A DNA stretch of 39,658 nt from the NCBI GenBank assembly GCA_015655545.1, contig JAATET010000061.1, forward strand, positions 1 to 39,658. The letters are read 5' to 3'. Every line of letters starts with the position of its first letter. Positions within the stretch are counted from its first letter, which is position 1. This document shows positions 25,155 to 33,156 of this stretch, piece by piece. Source of the DNA: Chthoniobacterales bacterium (lineage in GTDB: Bacteria > Verrucomicrobiota > Verrucomicrobiia > Chthoniobacterales > JAATET01). The position numbers and the translations under genes were made by a program. The notes beneath the pieces were generated by a model. That model was given only the letters and a program-made list of their open reading frames with translations. It had not been told where the DNA came from and made no database searches.

Positions 25155-25844
25155 ATGACCGCCTCGGCTAAAGAAAAAATCATCGTCGCCCTCGATGTGC
25201 CCGGTTTCGCCCGGGCGGAATCCGTGCTCGACGACCTCGCCGGAGCCGCGGCGTGGTGCAAGATCGGCATGCAGCTTTTTACGCGCGAGGGGCCGCCCGT
25301 CGTCGCGATGGCTCGGGCCCGGGGCTTCCGGGTCTTCCTGGATCTCAAGTTTCACGACATTCCGAATACCGTCGCTTCGGGCGCGCGCTCGGCCGCCGAG
25401 CTGGGCGTGGACATGCTCACGATCCATCTCTGCGGCGGTCCGGAAATGATCCGCGGCGCCGTCGAGGCCGCTCCCGGCGTTTGCGTGCTCGGCGTCACCG
25501 TTCTCACCAGCAGCACGGCGGCGACGCTCACGGCGGTGGGCATTCCGCACACGCCGGCCGATTGGGTGCCGTCGCTGGCGAGTCTGGGTGCGGGGTGCGG
25601 CATCGGCGGCATCGTTTGCAGCCCGCTGGAAATCGAAACGGTGCGTCGCGCCATCGGGCCGGGGCCGAAAATCGTCACGCCGGGCATTCGTCCGGCCGGC
25701 GCGGATCCCGGCGATCAAAAACGAGTGCTTTCGCCGGCGGAAGCGATCGCCGCGGGCGCGGATTATCTCGTGATCGGGCGTCCGATATTGGCTGCGCCGG
25801 ATCGGCGGGCCGCGTTCGAGGCGATGGCCGCGGAGTTGGCCTAG
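25155..25844 (+). CDS. pyrF: orotidine 5'-phosphate decarboxylase
   Basis: A 229-residue TIM-barrel enzyme that makes UMP from OMP, the last step of pyrimidine synthesis. The catalytic Asp-Lys-Asp array is DLKFHDIPNT (Asp63, Lys65, Asp68). IIVALDV opens the barrel, VTVLTS and IVTPGIRPAG form the phosphate side, and YLVIGRPI closes it. This is the short bacterial form. There is no Shine-Dalgarno motif before the ATG. Its TAG stop is shared, through a CTAG, with the convergent glycosyltransferase gene (25841-25844). Confidence 0.96.
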   Translation: MTASAKEKIIVALDVPGFARAESVLDDLAGAAAWCKIGMQLFTREGPPVVAMARARGFRVFLDLKFHDIPNTVASGARSAAELGVDMLTIHLCGGPEMIRGAVEAAPGVCVLGVTVLTSSTAATLTAVGIPHTPADWVPSLASLGAGCGIGGIVCSPLEIETVRRAIGPGPKIVTPGIRPAGADPGDQKRVLSPAEAIAAGADYLVIGRPILAAPDRRAAFEAMAAELA

Positions 25845-27304
25845 TCGCGCAGGAACAGGAAATAGCGGCGCTCGTTTTTGTCGGTCAGCTCTCCGGAGTC
25901 GAGCGCGGGAACGACGGGACCGAAAGCTTCGCGAAATTTTTTGGTCGTTCGATCCGAGAGCACGAGCGCCATCGGGACACCGTTTTTCCATTGCTTGAAT
26001 GCGTCGGATCGGTCCGAAAAATTCGCCAGATCGAAATAAAGCAGCAGGCCTTCGTCGCGGGTGCCGGGGAGGGTGATTTGCTCGATTCCGTGTTTGCTCG
26101 CCAGCTCGCGGACGTGGCGGGAAAATTCCACCAGCGCGGTGGTGTGATCGCGGTAGCTCACGGGCACGAGCCCGAGGAAATACCCGCCGGCAAAAAGCAT
26201 CCCGGCCAGGACCGCAGCCCCCGCGGAAATGCGCGCACGGCGATCCTGCCAGACCAGCGCACACCATTCCACGAGCAGCAGGCAGAGCGGAGGCACGATC
26301 GGGAAAATGCGATCCACGCGTTTCGCGGGAATGAACGTCATCAAGAGCAACCCGCCCATCGACCAGAGCACGAGCCAGAGCAGCGGCGGCCGGTCGCGCA
26401 GGCCGCGGCGGACTGGCGGGAAGCAGAACGCGAGGCCGAGCAGCAGCAGGCTCCAGGGGGCGAATTTGTGCAGCACATGCGGAAGGTAAAACCACAGCGG
26501 TTGCGCGCGCTCGTCATCCCGGGTGTTTTCCTGGAAGCGCGAGAAAAATTCCCGATCGACCACGTCGCCGTAAAAAGCGGGATTGGTTCGCAGCCCGACG
26601 CCCAGCCACACGAGGAAGAGCGCAAGCGGGAGCAGCCACGTCCACCAGCCGCTCCAGACGAGCTTGCGCGATTCCGGGCGGCGCGCCAGAAAGGCAAACG
26701 CCGCCATGCCGGGCAGCAGGAAGGCGTAGAGCACCGGCCCCTTCGTGAAGAGCGCGGCCAGCATGCAGCCAAAGACGGCCCATTGCTCGCCGGTCGTCCA
26801 GGGCGTGGCGGCACGCAGCTTCCGGTGGATCAGCCAGCCGATGAGGAAGATGAAAAACCCGAGCATGATGTCGGTGCGCACCAGGGTGGCGAGCCGGGGA
26901 GTGAGAAGATTCAATCCGAATGCCGCGGCCGCGAGCGTGGCTCCGGCCTGCCCGAGCGCGGCGCGACCCGCATGGATGAGCAGGGCCAGCAGCGCGAGCG
27001 CGCATAGAAACGAGGGCATGCGCCAGGCGAAATCCCACGGCATGCCCGCCGCGTGCAGCGCCGCCGAGCCCCAGCCCATGAGGGGCGGCTTCGACGCGGC
27101 GCGCTCCTGCGGCGTTTGCTGGAACCAGATTTTGCCCGTCTTCGAGATCTCGAACGCGACGTAGGCCTGCTTCGCCTGGTCGTAATTATCGAGATGCCAC
27201 GGCAGATTTCCCGCGGCGAAGATCAGCAGCAGGAAGGCGACGAGACCGAGAAAAAATCCGCGCTTTTCCGGCAAGCGCTCGAGGAAAGACGCAAGGGCGC
27301 TCAC
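25841..27304 (-). CDS. ArnT/PMT-like glycosyltransferase family 39/83 membrane protein
   Basis: A 487-residue polytopic membrane protein with about 11-12 hydrophobic segments, belonging to the lipid-linked sugar transferase group (dolichyl-phosphate-mannose transferase/ArnT fold). The first outside loop has the signature acidic patch LDNYDQAKQAYVAFE and KPPLMGW (ArnT-like 'D/E...KPPL'); the family's PTRLATLVRTDIMLG region and TKGPVLYAFLLPG also fit. A soluble C-terminal domain (about 390-487) follows. It begins with GTG 27304, which overlaps the PAP2 stop as GTGA, so the two form an operon. The target (lipid A, protein or other envelope glycan) cannot be told. Confidence 0.85.
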   Translation of the reverse strand: MSALASFLERLPEKRGFFLGLVAFLLLIFAAGNLPWHLDNYDQAKQAYVAFEISKTGKIWFQQTPQERAASKPPLMGWGSAALHAAGMPWDFAWRMPSFLCALALLALLIHAGRAALGQAGATLAAAAFGLNLLTPRLATLVRTDIMLGFFIFLIGWLIHRKLRAATPWTTGEQWAVFGCMLAALFTKGPVLYAFLLPGMAAFAFLARRPESRKLVWSGWWTWLLPLALFLVWLGVGLRTNPAFYGDVVDREFFSRFQENTRDDERAQPLWFYLPHVLHKFAPWSLLLLGLAFCFPPVRRGLRDRPPLLWLVLWSMGGLLLMTFIPAKRVDRIFPIVPPLCLLLVEWCALVWQDRRARISAGAAVLAGMLFAGGYFLGLVPVSYRDHTTALVEFSRHVRELASKHGIEQITLPGTRDEGLLLYFDLANFSDRSDAFKQWKNGVPMALVLSDRTTKKFREAFGPVVPALDSGELTDKNERRYFLFLRD

Positions 27305-28002
27305 GGTTTGCGACGGAATTTATTTGCCGCCCACGCGGCGATCGCGTCGCCGCGCCGCACCGCGATGCGCCAGCAGAACCATGCCGTCGCGAGCGCGAGG
27401 ATGGCGGCGACGGTGATGTCCGAGAGATGATGCGCGCCGAGGAGGATGCGCGAGAGGGCGATGCCGAGCGCGACCGCCATCGCCAGGGAGCCGGCGAGCG
27501 GCCGGGCGAAAAGAATGACGCCGGCGAAGCCGACCGCCGTGGCGGTGTGGCCGGACGGGAAGGAATTGTATTTCGAATTGCCGAAGGTGAGGTGGCCGTC
27601 GTGGAGCGGGCCATACCAGCCTTGCGCGATTTTGGGCGATTCGCGCGGGCGCGTGCGGCCGGTGGTGAGGCGCATCGTATTCGCGAGGATTCCGGCGACC
27701 GTCGAGGCGACCATGGCGGCGATCAGGATGCGTTTCCAATCGCGGCTGCGGGCGCGCCACGCCCCGAGCAGCCCCGCGCCGCCAAGCAGCATCAATTCAG
27801 GCCAATCGCCGTATCGGCTGGCGGCGGCGCTGAGATCGTAGCCGACGGTTTTTTTCCATGCTTTCCCCTGCGCCGCCACGACCGTCTCGCGAACGCTCGC
27901 GTCGAATCGAAAGGCGGTAAAAATAACCAGCGCTCCCGCCGCGAGGAGGAAGATGGCGAGGGCCGGCGCGGCAAATCTGGATTTTCCTTCCGGGTGGCTC
28001 AT
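27301..28002 (-). CDS. PAP2-family membrane phosphatase
   Basis: A 233-residue protein with about five to six membrane helices and the three acid-phosphatase motifs: TGRTRPRE (KxxxxxxRP-like, motif 1), SFPSGHTATA (PSGH, motif 2) and SRILLGAHHLSD (SRxxxxxHxxxD, motif 3). Such enzymes dephosphorylate lipid phosphates such as undecaprenyl pyrophosphate or phosphatidic/lipid A phosphates at the outer face of the inner membrane. ATG 28002 (MSHPEG) is chosen; a TTG at 28023 is possible. It leads an operon with the glycosyltransferase downstream. That pairing is reminiscent of lipid A or carrier-lipid modification, an inference from context. Confidence 0.88.
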   Translation of the reverse strand: MSHPEGKSRFAAPALAIFLLAAGALVIFTAFRFDASVRETVVAAQGKAWKKTVGYDLSAAASRYGDWPELMLLGGAGLLGAWRARSRDWKRILIAAMVASTVAGILANTMRLTTGRTRPRESPKIAQGWYGPLHDGHLTFGNSKYNSFPSGHTATAVGFAGVILFARPLAGSLAMAVALGIALSRILLGAHHLSDITVAAILALATAWFCWRIAVRRGDAIAAWAANKFRRKP

Positions 28003-28089
28003 GGGAACTTCCCTGCTAGACAAGCGAAACGCACCGTCCGGCGCGAGCGAATCATGGGCGGGGTGCTTTTCCGCGCGACCGGTTTTTTA

Positions 28090-28118
28090 TTGGCCGATGC
28101 GGCCGGCATCCCTAAAAC
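28090..28118 (+). promoter_or_regulatory. promoter candidate for the D-Ala-D-Ala carboxypeptidase (TTGGCC-N17-TAAAAC)
   Basis: TTGGCC (28090-28095), 17 bases, TAAAAC (28113-28118), ending 9 nt before the ATG at 28128, in the 125-bp divergent gap with the PAP2 gene. Confidence 0.5.
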
Positions 28119-28127
28119 CCGCGGGCG

Positions 28128-29030
28128 ATGGCAAATCGGATTTCCTTAATCGCGGTCGCTTTGGCGTTGACGGCTTGCAGCGTGGTCGAGCACGAGCAAC
28201 GGCAGCCGCCCGGCACGGTGCTGCGCAGTTCCGGCACGCCCGCGGAGCCGGTGAGCGGCGTCGCGCAGCGGCCCACGGGCACGACGGATCTCTGGCCGCT
28301 CGACGCGCCGGCCATTCACGCGAAGTCGGCCATCCTGATCGATGCGGATTCCGGGCGGACGCTGTTTCAAAAAAATGCGGACGAGCCGCGCCAGGTCGCG
28401 AGCACGCAGAAGCTTCTCACGGCGCTCATCGTCGCCGAGCGCGGCGACCTCGATGGGAATATCGTGATCGCGGCGTCGGATACCGCCGTCGAGCCGACGA
28501 AGGCCGGCGTGCGCGCGGGCCAGGTGTATTCCCGGCGGCAGCTGCTCAACGCGCTGCTCGTGCACAGCTGCAATGACGCCGCCGCCGCGCTCGGGCGCGA
28601 TGCCGCCGGCAGCACGGCGGCTTTCGGAAGCCTGATGAATTCCCGGGCCGAGGCGCTCGGCGCTTATTCGAGCCACTTCGTGAATCCGCACGGCCTGCCC
28701 GCCGCCCAGCATTCCACGGCCCGCGACATGGCCCGAATCGCGTATCGCGATTATCATCGGCCGGAACTGCGCGAAATCATGCGGCAGACCTCGTATCCGT
28801 TCCGCTTTCCCAGTGGCCGCGTCGAGGTGCTCCGCACGACGAACAAGCTGCTCGGCGTCGTGCCCGGCGTGGATGGCATGAAGACCGGCTACACCGACGC
28901 CGCGGGTCGCTGCCTCATCACGAGCGCGACGGCGGGCGGACGCCACGTCATCCTCGTGCAGCTCGGCAGCCGGACGGCCTACATTTTCAACGACGCGCAG
29001 ACCATGCTCGCATGGGCGGCGACGCGCTGA
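28128..29030 (+). CDS. D-alanyl-D-alanine carboxypeptidase lipoprotein (PBP5/6-like, peptidase S11)
   Basis: A 300-residue low-molecular-weight penicillin-binding protein that trims the terminal D-Ala of peptidoglycan stem peptides. It begins with a lipoprotein signal (MANRISLIAVALALTACS, Cys17). The three active-site motifs are Ser92-T-Q-Lys95 (SxxK), Ser147-C-Asn149 (SxN) and Lys252-T-G (KTG). The usual C-terminal PBP5 domain and amphipathic anchor are absent; the lipid anchor may replace it. It stands alone on its strand beside envelope genes (PAP2, glycosyltransferase). SxN has the variant residue Cys148, also seen in the family. Confidence 0.93.
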   Translation: MANRISLIAVALALTACSVVEHEQRQPPGTVLRSSGTPAEPVSGVAQRPTGTTDLWPLDAPAIHAKSAILIDADSGRTLFQKNADEPRQVASTQKLLTALIVAERGDLDGNIVIAASDTAVEPTKAGVRAGQVYSRRQLLNALLVHSCNDAAAALGRDAAGSTAAFGSLMNSRAEALGAYSSHFVNPHGLPAAQHSTARDMARIAYRDYHRPELREIMRQTSYPFRFPSGRVEVLRTTNKLLGVVPGVDGMKTGYTDAAGRCLITSATAGGRHVILVQLGSRTAYIFNDAQTMLAWAATR

Positions 29031-29042
29031 TAATGCTGAAGG

Positions 29043-29113
29043 CTCCTTCCTCTCCCTCGCAGCCATATCAGGAGGAAGAGGATGAGGAAGTGGAAGAGGA
29101 TTCACTTCCACTT
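29043..29113. repeat. purine-rich repeat, copy B, with hairpin between convergent genes
   Basis: It contains GGAGGAAGA (29071-29079), GGAAGAGGATGAGGAAG (29074-29090) and AAGTGGAAGAGGAT (29088-29101), all shared exactly with copy A at 10095-10126 but in another order. A perfect 9-bp hairpin AAGTGGAAG/CTTCCACTT (29088-29096, 29105-29113) spans the end of the redoxin gene. No T-run is seen on either strand, so its use as a terminator is doubtful. Confidence 0.65.
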
Positions 29114-29656
29114 GATCGAGCAGCCGAGGCTCGGCATCTGTGGCTGAATCGCCGGCGCCCCCTCCAGCACGGCATCGAGCGCGGCGCGGAGATCGGCGCC
29201 GGTGACGGGCCGGCCATTGCCCGGCGTGCTCTCGTCGAGACGGCCGCGATAGACGAGCTTTCGCCGCGCGTCGAAGAGAAAAAAATCCGGTGTGCAGGCG
29301 GCGGTGTAGGCGCGGGCGACTTCCTGGGTTTCGTCGTAGAGCATGGGGAAGGGAAATTCGCATTCCGTCGCCATGACGCGGAGTTGCTCCGGACCGTCGG
29401 CGGGATATTTCACGGCATCATTGGCCGAGATGGCGACGAAGGCGGCGCCTTTCGGTTGGTAGTCGCGGGCGAGCCGGACGAGCTCGTTTTGGACGTGGAC
29501 GACATACGGGCAATGCGCGCAGATGAACATCACGAGCAGCGCGGGCTGGCTGGCAAAATTTCCGAGTGAGATTTTCGTGCCGCTCACGACATCGGGCAGG
29601 AAAAAGTCGGGAGCCGCGGTGCCGGGCGGCAGGGAATCGGTGGCGATGGTGGGCAT
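29102..29656 (-). CDS. thioredoxin-fold redoxin (AhpC/TSA-like)
   Basis: A 184-residue thioredoxin-like protein without a signal peptide. The active site is Cys46-Ala-His-Cys49 (FICAHCPYV), followed by AISANDAVKYPADG, PMLYDETQEVARAY, and a second Cys pair region TAACTPDFFLFD; the end GCSIKWK is typical of a widespread redoxin subfamily annotated as thioredoxin family protein. It is probably a cytosolic thiol peroxidase or disulfide reductase; no partner is visible. A promoter-like pair lies 6 nt upstream of the ATG. It is convergent with the carboxypeptidase gene and divergent from the GYF-domain gene. Confidence 0.87.
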   Translation of the reverse strand: MPTIATDSLPPGTAAPDFFLPDVVSGTKISLGNFASQPALLVMFICAHCPYVVHVQNELVRLARDYQPKGAAFVAISANDAVKYPADGPEQLRVMATECEFPFPMLYDETQEVARAYTAACTPDFFLFDARRKLVYRGRLDESTPGNGRPVTGADLRAALDAVLEGAPAIQPQMPSLGCSIKWK

Positions 29657-29662
29657 GAAATC

Positions 29663-29691
29663 ATTTTCGCGCGGTGTGCTCCGGGAATCAA
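29663..29691 (-). promoter_or_regulatory. redoxin promoter candidate (TTGATT-N17-GAAAAT)
   Basis: On the minus strand TTGATT (29691-29686), 17 bases, GAAAAT (29668-29663), ending 6 nt before the ATG at 29656. It shares a 76-bp divergent gap with the next promoter. Confidence 0.45.
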
Positions 29692-29697
29692 TGGAGT

Positions 29698-29726
29698 TTG
29701 ACCCATCGCGGCGGTTTCGTTACGCA
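29698..29726 (+). promoter_or_regulatory. promoter candidate for the GYF/Yip1 membrane protein (TTGACC-N17-TACGCA)
   Basis: TTGACC (29698-29703), 17 bases, TACGCA (29721-29726), ending 6 nt before the ATG at 29733. It lies back to back with the redoxin promoter; the -35 boxes are 6 bp apart. Confidence 0.4.
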
Positions 29727-29732
29727 GCGGTA

Positions 29733-30593
29733 ATGAGCATGATTCATGTCAACCGCGAGCGGCAGAATCTGGGGCAATTCACGTCGGAGGATATCACCGC
29801 CGGTCTGGCCAGCGGCCGTTTTCTGCCGACCGATCTGGCCTGGCGCGAAGGCATGGAATCGTGGCAGCCGCTCTCCGATTTCACCGATCTTCCGGCGCCC
29901 GAGGAAATCGTGCCGCCGACGCTCGCTCCCGGCTCGCCGCTGACGGGGCTCGAGACGCCGCCTCTCGGGCCGGCGCCCGCGTGGGAGCGCGAATCGGGCA
30001 CGCTGTTTTCCCGCGCCTACGAATCGGTGCGCGAGCTCTTGAGCAAGCCGCGGGAGACTTTCGCGGCGATGCCGCCGACGGGCGGATTGCGGCATCCGTT
30101 GATCTTTCTGATACTGCTCGAGACGATCTGCGCGCTGGTTTCGATGGTCTATTCGACCATTTTCGAAGTCCTTAGGCCGAGAACGGGCGGTCCCGAAGAG
30201 CTCAGCCTGCAAGTCACGCTCGGGATTTATGTCGTGGTGGCCATCCTCCTGCCCCTCCTCATCGCGGTCGGCTCGTTCATCAGTGCGGGAATCCTGCACG
30301 GCTGCCTAATGCTGGTTGGCGCGAATCCGAAATCCTTCGAAGCGACTTATCGCGTGGTTTGTTATTCCAACGGCGCGACTTCGGTTTTCCTGCTGATACC
30401 GTTTTGCGGAAGTCTGGTGCAGGCCGTCTGGAATGCCTGCGCGCTGGTGGTCGGGTTTCGCGAGGTGCATGGCACCTCCACCGGCAAGGCCGTCTGGGCG
30501 GTGATTCTGCCGGGCATTTTGTGCTGCGGTCTCGTCATGACCATCGTGGGCACGGCCATGTCGATCCCCGCCTTGAGCCAATTTGTGAAATAA
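29733..30593 (+). CDS. GYF_2-domain and Yip1-like membrane protein
   Basis: A 286-residue protein. The N-terminal 55 residues form a GYF_2/DUF4339-type module (IHVNRERQNLGQFTSEDI through WREGMESWQPLSDF), usually a protein-protein adaptor. A Pro-rich linker leads to a Yip1-like domain with about five hydrophobic helices (about 115-280: LLSKPRETFAAMP, then FLILLETICALVSMVY, a long IYVVVAILLPLLIAVG helix and others). The start at ATG 29733 is set by the promoter spacing; the frame is open from 29523. A DUF2752 gene follows 8 nt later. GYF_2 plus membrane domains are common in Verrucomicrobia and Planctomycetes; function unknown. Confidence 0.8.
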   Translation: MSMIHVNRERQNLGQFTSEDITAGLASGRFLPTDLAWREGMESWQPLSDFTDLPAPEEIVPPTLAPGSPLTGLETPPLGPAPAWERESGTLFSRAYESVRELLSKPRETFAAMPPTGGLRHPLIFLILLETICALVSMVYSTIFEVLRPRTGGPEELSLQVTLGIYVVVAILLPLLIAVGSFISAGILHGCLMLVGANPKSFEATYRVVCYSNGATSVFLLIPFCGSLVQAVWNACALVVGFREVHGTSTGKAVWAVILPGILCCGLVMTIVGTAMSIPALSQFVK

Positions 30594-31810
30594 GTTTCGC
30601 GATGCGTCTGACGCGGCGGCGGCTGGCTGGCGGAGAGCTTGATCCGGAGCTCGTCGGGCTCTCGGTGCTCGCGGCGAGCGGAGCATGCGCCGCCGTCTGG
30701 CTGGCGTGGAAGTTTCCCACGCCGATCTGCATTTTTCACGCCATCACGGGCCTGCCCTGCGTGACCTGCGGCGGCACGCGTTCCGTGAAAAATCTGCTCG
30801 CTGGGCACGTCGGCGCCGCTTTCGCATGGAATCCTCTCGTGTTTCTCTCCCTCGCCGGCGCGGGAGTTTTTATGATCTACGCGGCGGCGGTGACCGCTTT
30901 CCGAATGCCGCGTCTTCGCGTGGTCGAGATCACCGCGTCCGAGGCCCGCGCCTTGCGCCTGGCCATCGTCCTGGCCCTGGCGGCGAATTGGATCTACCTC
31001 ATCTACCGCTTTTAACGGCCCGCCTGAGACGATGCGAAAGCACGGACTCACCGCGTCCTGTCCGGCGCAATAAATAGAAACCTCGCCGCGGCCCGCGCGG
31101 GCGAGCGGCGCGGCGACTGCGGCGACCGCCAGGGGCGTCGCATTGCAATCGCGGCTGAGATGGCCGAGCAGCACCGAGCCGATCCGCCCCTCGGCGAGCT
31201 GCGCGATGACGTCCGCCGCGGCGCGGTTCGAAATATGACCGTGGCGCGAGGTGATGCGCTGTTTCACGGACCACGGCCGCCTCGTGTCGCGCTGGAGCAA
31301 ATCCTCGTCGTAATTCGCCTCGATGAGCAGCGCGTCGGCCTCGCGCATGCGCTCGATCACGAGTTGCGTGGCATGGCCAAGATCCGTGAGCAGGCCGAAA
31401 GTCGCTTCGGAATTCCGGATCAAAAATCCCACGGGATCGGCGGCATCGTGCGGGACGGAAAAGGCCTCGAGCGTGAGTTCGCCCACGGAAAACGCGGTGC
31501 CATTCGCGAAGAAGCGCCAGTTGCGATGGCCCTGCATCGAGCCGGTCTCGAGCGCGGCGGCGGTCAAACGATTCGCGTAAACGGGAATCTCGCGTTTCGC
31601 GCACAGCACGCGCAGCGCCGCGGTGTGGTCGCCATGTTCGTGCGTGAGCACCACGCCGCTCAACGACTCGGGCGCGACGCCGCAGGCCGAAAGCCGCTCG
31701 GTGAGCTTGCGCGCGCTCAATCCCGCATCGAGCAAAATGCTCGTGCCGCCACAGCGAACGAGCGCGGAATTCCCCGCGCTGCCGCTGGCCAGAATCGTGA
31801 CTTCGAGCAT
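30362..31810 (-). CDS. MBL-fold metallo-hydrolase, YycJ/WalJ-like, with an overlong antisense 3' end
   Basis: The first ~265 residues (31810 to about 31016) are a complete beta-lactamase-fold hydrolase of the YycJ/WalJ (putative exonuclease) kind: [26 protein letters not shown], the metal motif His57-E-His59-G-Asp61-His62, [27 protein letters not shown] and GHLSRDCN. The family normally ends near here, but no in-frame stop occurs until 30362, giving 482 codons. The last 217 run antisense to the DUF2752 and GYF/Yip1 genes and look like a shadow. A single-base shift near 31016-31020 would meet a stop at once (TAA 31014-31012 or TGA 31001-30999), so an indel or assembly error is plausible. The promoter-like TATTTT lies 7 nt before the ATG. 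Confidence 0.75.
   Translation of the reverse strand: MLEVTILASGSAGNSALVRCGGTSILLDAGLSARKLTERLSACGVAPESLSGVVLTHEHGDHTAALRVLCAKREIPVYANRLTAAALETGSMQGHRNWRFFANGTAFSVGELTLEAFSVPHDAADPVGFLIRNSEATFGLLTDLGHATQLVIERMREADALLIEANYDEDLLQRDTRRPWSVKQRITSRHGHISNRAAADVIAQLAEGRIGSVLLGHLSRDCNATPLAVAAVAAPLARAGRGEVSIYCAGQDAVSPCFRIVSGGPLKAVDEVDPIRRQGQDDGQAQGAGLGRGDLDHAKTRHSESGHRRRVDHKNSRAGEGEKHERIPCESGADVPSEQIFHGTRAAAGHAGQARDGVKNADRRGKLPRQPDGGACSARREHREPDELRIKLSASQPPPRQTHRETYFTNWLKAGIDMAVPTMVMTRPQHKMPGRITAQTALPVEVPCTSRNPTTSAQAFQTACTRLPQNGISRKTEVAPLE
30602..31015 (+). CDS. DUF2752 small membrane protein
   Basis: A 137-residue protein with about three membrane helices and the DUF2752 signature [20 protein letters not shown] (about residues 50-69), which has the paired cysteines of the CPxCGxTR type, and [12 protein letters not shown] after it. 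No biochemical role is established. It starts 8 nt after the GYF/Yip1 gene, so the two membrane proteins are likely an operon. Its whole length lies opposite the unterminated reading frame of the metallo-hydrolase gene; the DUF2752 signature makes this strand the real one here. Confidence 0.82.
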   Translation: MRLTRRRLAGGELDPELVGLSVLAASGACAAVWLAWKFPTPICIFHAITGLPCVTCGGTRSVKNLLAGHVGAAFAWNPLVFLSLAGAGVFMIYAAAVTAFRMPRLRVVEITASEARALRLAIVLALAANWIYLIYRF

Positions 31811-31879
31811 GAGTCCGAAAATACGACGTTTTTTGAATGTGGAAATCAGGAACTCGTGAAAAGATTCCCCGTCTTTCCC

Positions 31880-32674
31880 ATGCAGCAATACCATCGTCTC
31901 CTGCGCCTCGTGCTCGAGCAAGGCCGGCCAAAAACCGACCGCACCGGCACCGGCACGATCTCCGTTTTCGGCGCGCAGGAGCGGTTCGATCTGCGCGACA
32001 CCTTTCCGCTGCTCACCACGAAAAAAGTCCACACCCGCTCGATCATCCAGGAGCTGCTGTGGTTCCTGCGCGGCGACACGAATGTCGGCTATCTGCACGA
32101 GCACAAGGTCACGATCTGGGACGAATGGGCCGACGAAAATGGCGATCTCGGCCGCATCTACGGCGCGCAATGGTGCGACTGGCGCACGCCCGACGGACGC
32201 GCGATCAACCAGATCGACACCGTCGTCGAACAGATCAAGCGCACGCCGGACAGCCGCCGCCTGATCGTGAGCGCGTGGAATCCCGGCGAGCTCGACCGCA
32301 TGGCCCTCGCGCCCTGCCACGCGCTCTTCCAGTTTTTCGTGCAGGACGGAGAGTTGAGCTGCCAGCTTTACCAGCGCAGCGCCGATCTCTTCCTGGGCGT
32401 GCCGTTCAACATCGCCTCCTACGCGCTGCTCACGCTCATGATCGCGCAGGTCTGCGGTCTCAAGCCCGGGGATTTCGTTCACACGTTCGGCGACCTGCAC
32501 TTGTATTCCAATCACCTCGATCAGGCGCGCGAGCAGCTTTCGCGCGAATGCCGCCCGCTGCCGCGGATGCGCTTGAATCCAGCCATCACGGACCTTCACG
32601 CTTTCCGGTTCGAGGATTTCACGCTCGAAGGCTACGACCCGCATCCGGCCATCAAGGCGCCGATCTCGGTATGA
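31880..32674 (+). CDS. thyA: thymidylate synthase
   Basis: A 264-residue enzyme, exactly the E. coli length, that makes dTMP from dUMP with methylene-tetrahydrofolate. The nucleophile is Cys146 in [10 protein letters not shown]. Other signatures: [19 protein letters not shown] (N-terminal phosphate site), [37 protein letters not shown] (Arg of the phosphate site), [20 protein letters not shown] and [15 protein letters not shown] 31880 fixes the correct length although the frame is open from 31160. Its stop overlaps the DHFR start as ATGA, so the two enzymes of the dTMP cycle are coupled. Confidence 0.98.
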   Translation: MQQYHRLLRLVLEQGRPKTDRTGTGTISVFGAQERFDLRDTFPLLTTKKVHTRSIIQELLWFLRGDTNVGYLHEHKVTIWDEWADENGDLGRIYGAQWCDWRTPDGRAINQIDTVVEQIKRTPDSRRLIVSAWNPGELDRMALAPCHALFQFFVQDGELSCQLYQRSADLFLGVPFNIASYALLTLMIAQVCGLKPGDFVHTFGDLHLYSNHLDQAREQLSRECRPLPRMRLNPAITDLHAFRFEDFTLEGYDPHPAIKAPISV

Positions 32675-33156
32675 TCGCCATCGCCGCCATGGCGCGGAAT
32701 CGCGCCATCGGGCACGAAGGCCGCATCCCGTGGCGCCTGCCGAAGGACTTGAAATTTTTCAAGCGCACGACGCTGAGACACATCGTCGTCATGGGCCGCA
32801 AAACCTACGACTCCATCGGCAAGCCGCTGCCCGGCCGCGAGAACATCGTGCTGTCCCGCCATCCGTTGGAGATTCCAGGCATCCGCCGCGCCGCGAGCAT
32901 CGACGAAATCGTCGAGCCATCGGACGGCCGCAAAATCTACGTGATCGGCGGCGCGGAAATCTATCGCGCCCTGCTTCCGCGCTGCTCGGAGGTGCTGCTC
33001 ACGCTGGTGAAGCTCACGCCGCCCGCCGACACGTTTCTGCCCGAGTTCGAATCGCAATTCGAACTCGCTGGTATTCTCGAAGAGGACGAAGACCTCGAAA
33101 TTCGGCGTTACGTGCGCGGAGTCAGTGAGGTTTTTGGGCGGCGGCCGCAACCTTGA
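32671..33156 (+). CDS. folA: dihydrofolate reductase
   Basis: A 161-residue enzyme regenerating tetrahydrofolate after thymidylate synthase. Motifs: [20 protein letters not shown] with Trp21, catalytic Asp26 in [28 protein letters not shown] (NADPH site) and [14 protein letters not shown]. Length is normal (E. coli 159). The start overlaps thyA (ATGA 32671-32674), the usual thyA-folA operon order. There is no Shine-Dalgarno motif, so translation probably depends on thyA. The 3' end overlaps the convergent msrB gene by 35 bp. Confidence 0.97.
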   Translation: MIAIAAMARNRAIGHEGRIPWRLPKDLKFFKRTTLRHIVVMGRKTYDSIGKPLPGRENIVLSRHPLEIPGIRRAASIDEIVEPSDGRKIYVIGGAEIYRALLPRCSEVLLTLVKLTPPADTFLPEFESQFELAGILEEDEDLEIRRYVRGVSEVFGRRPQP

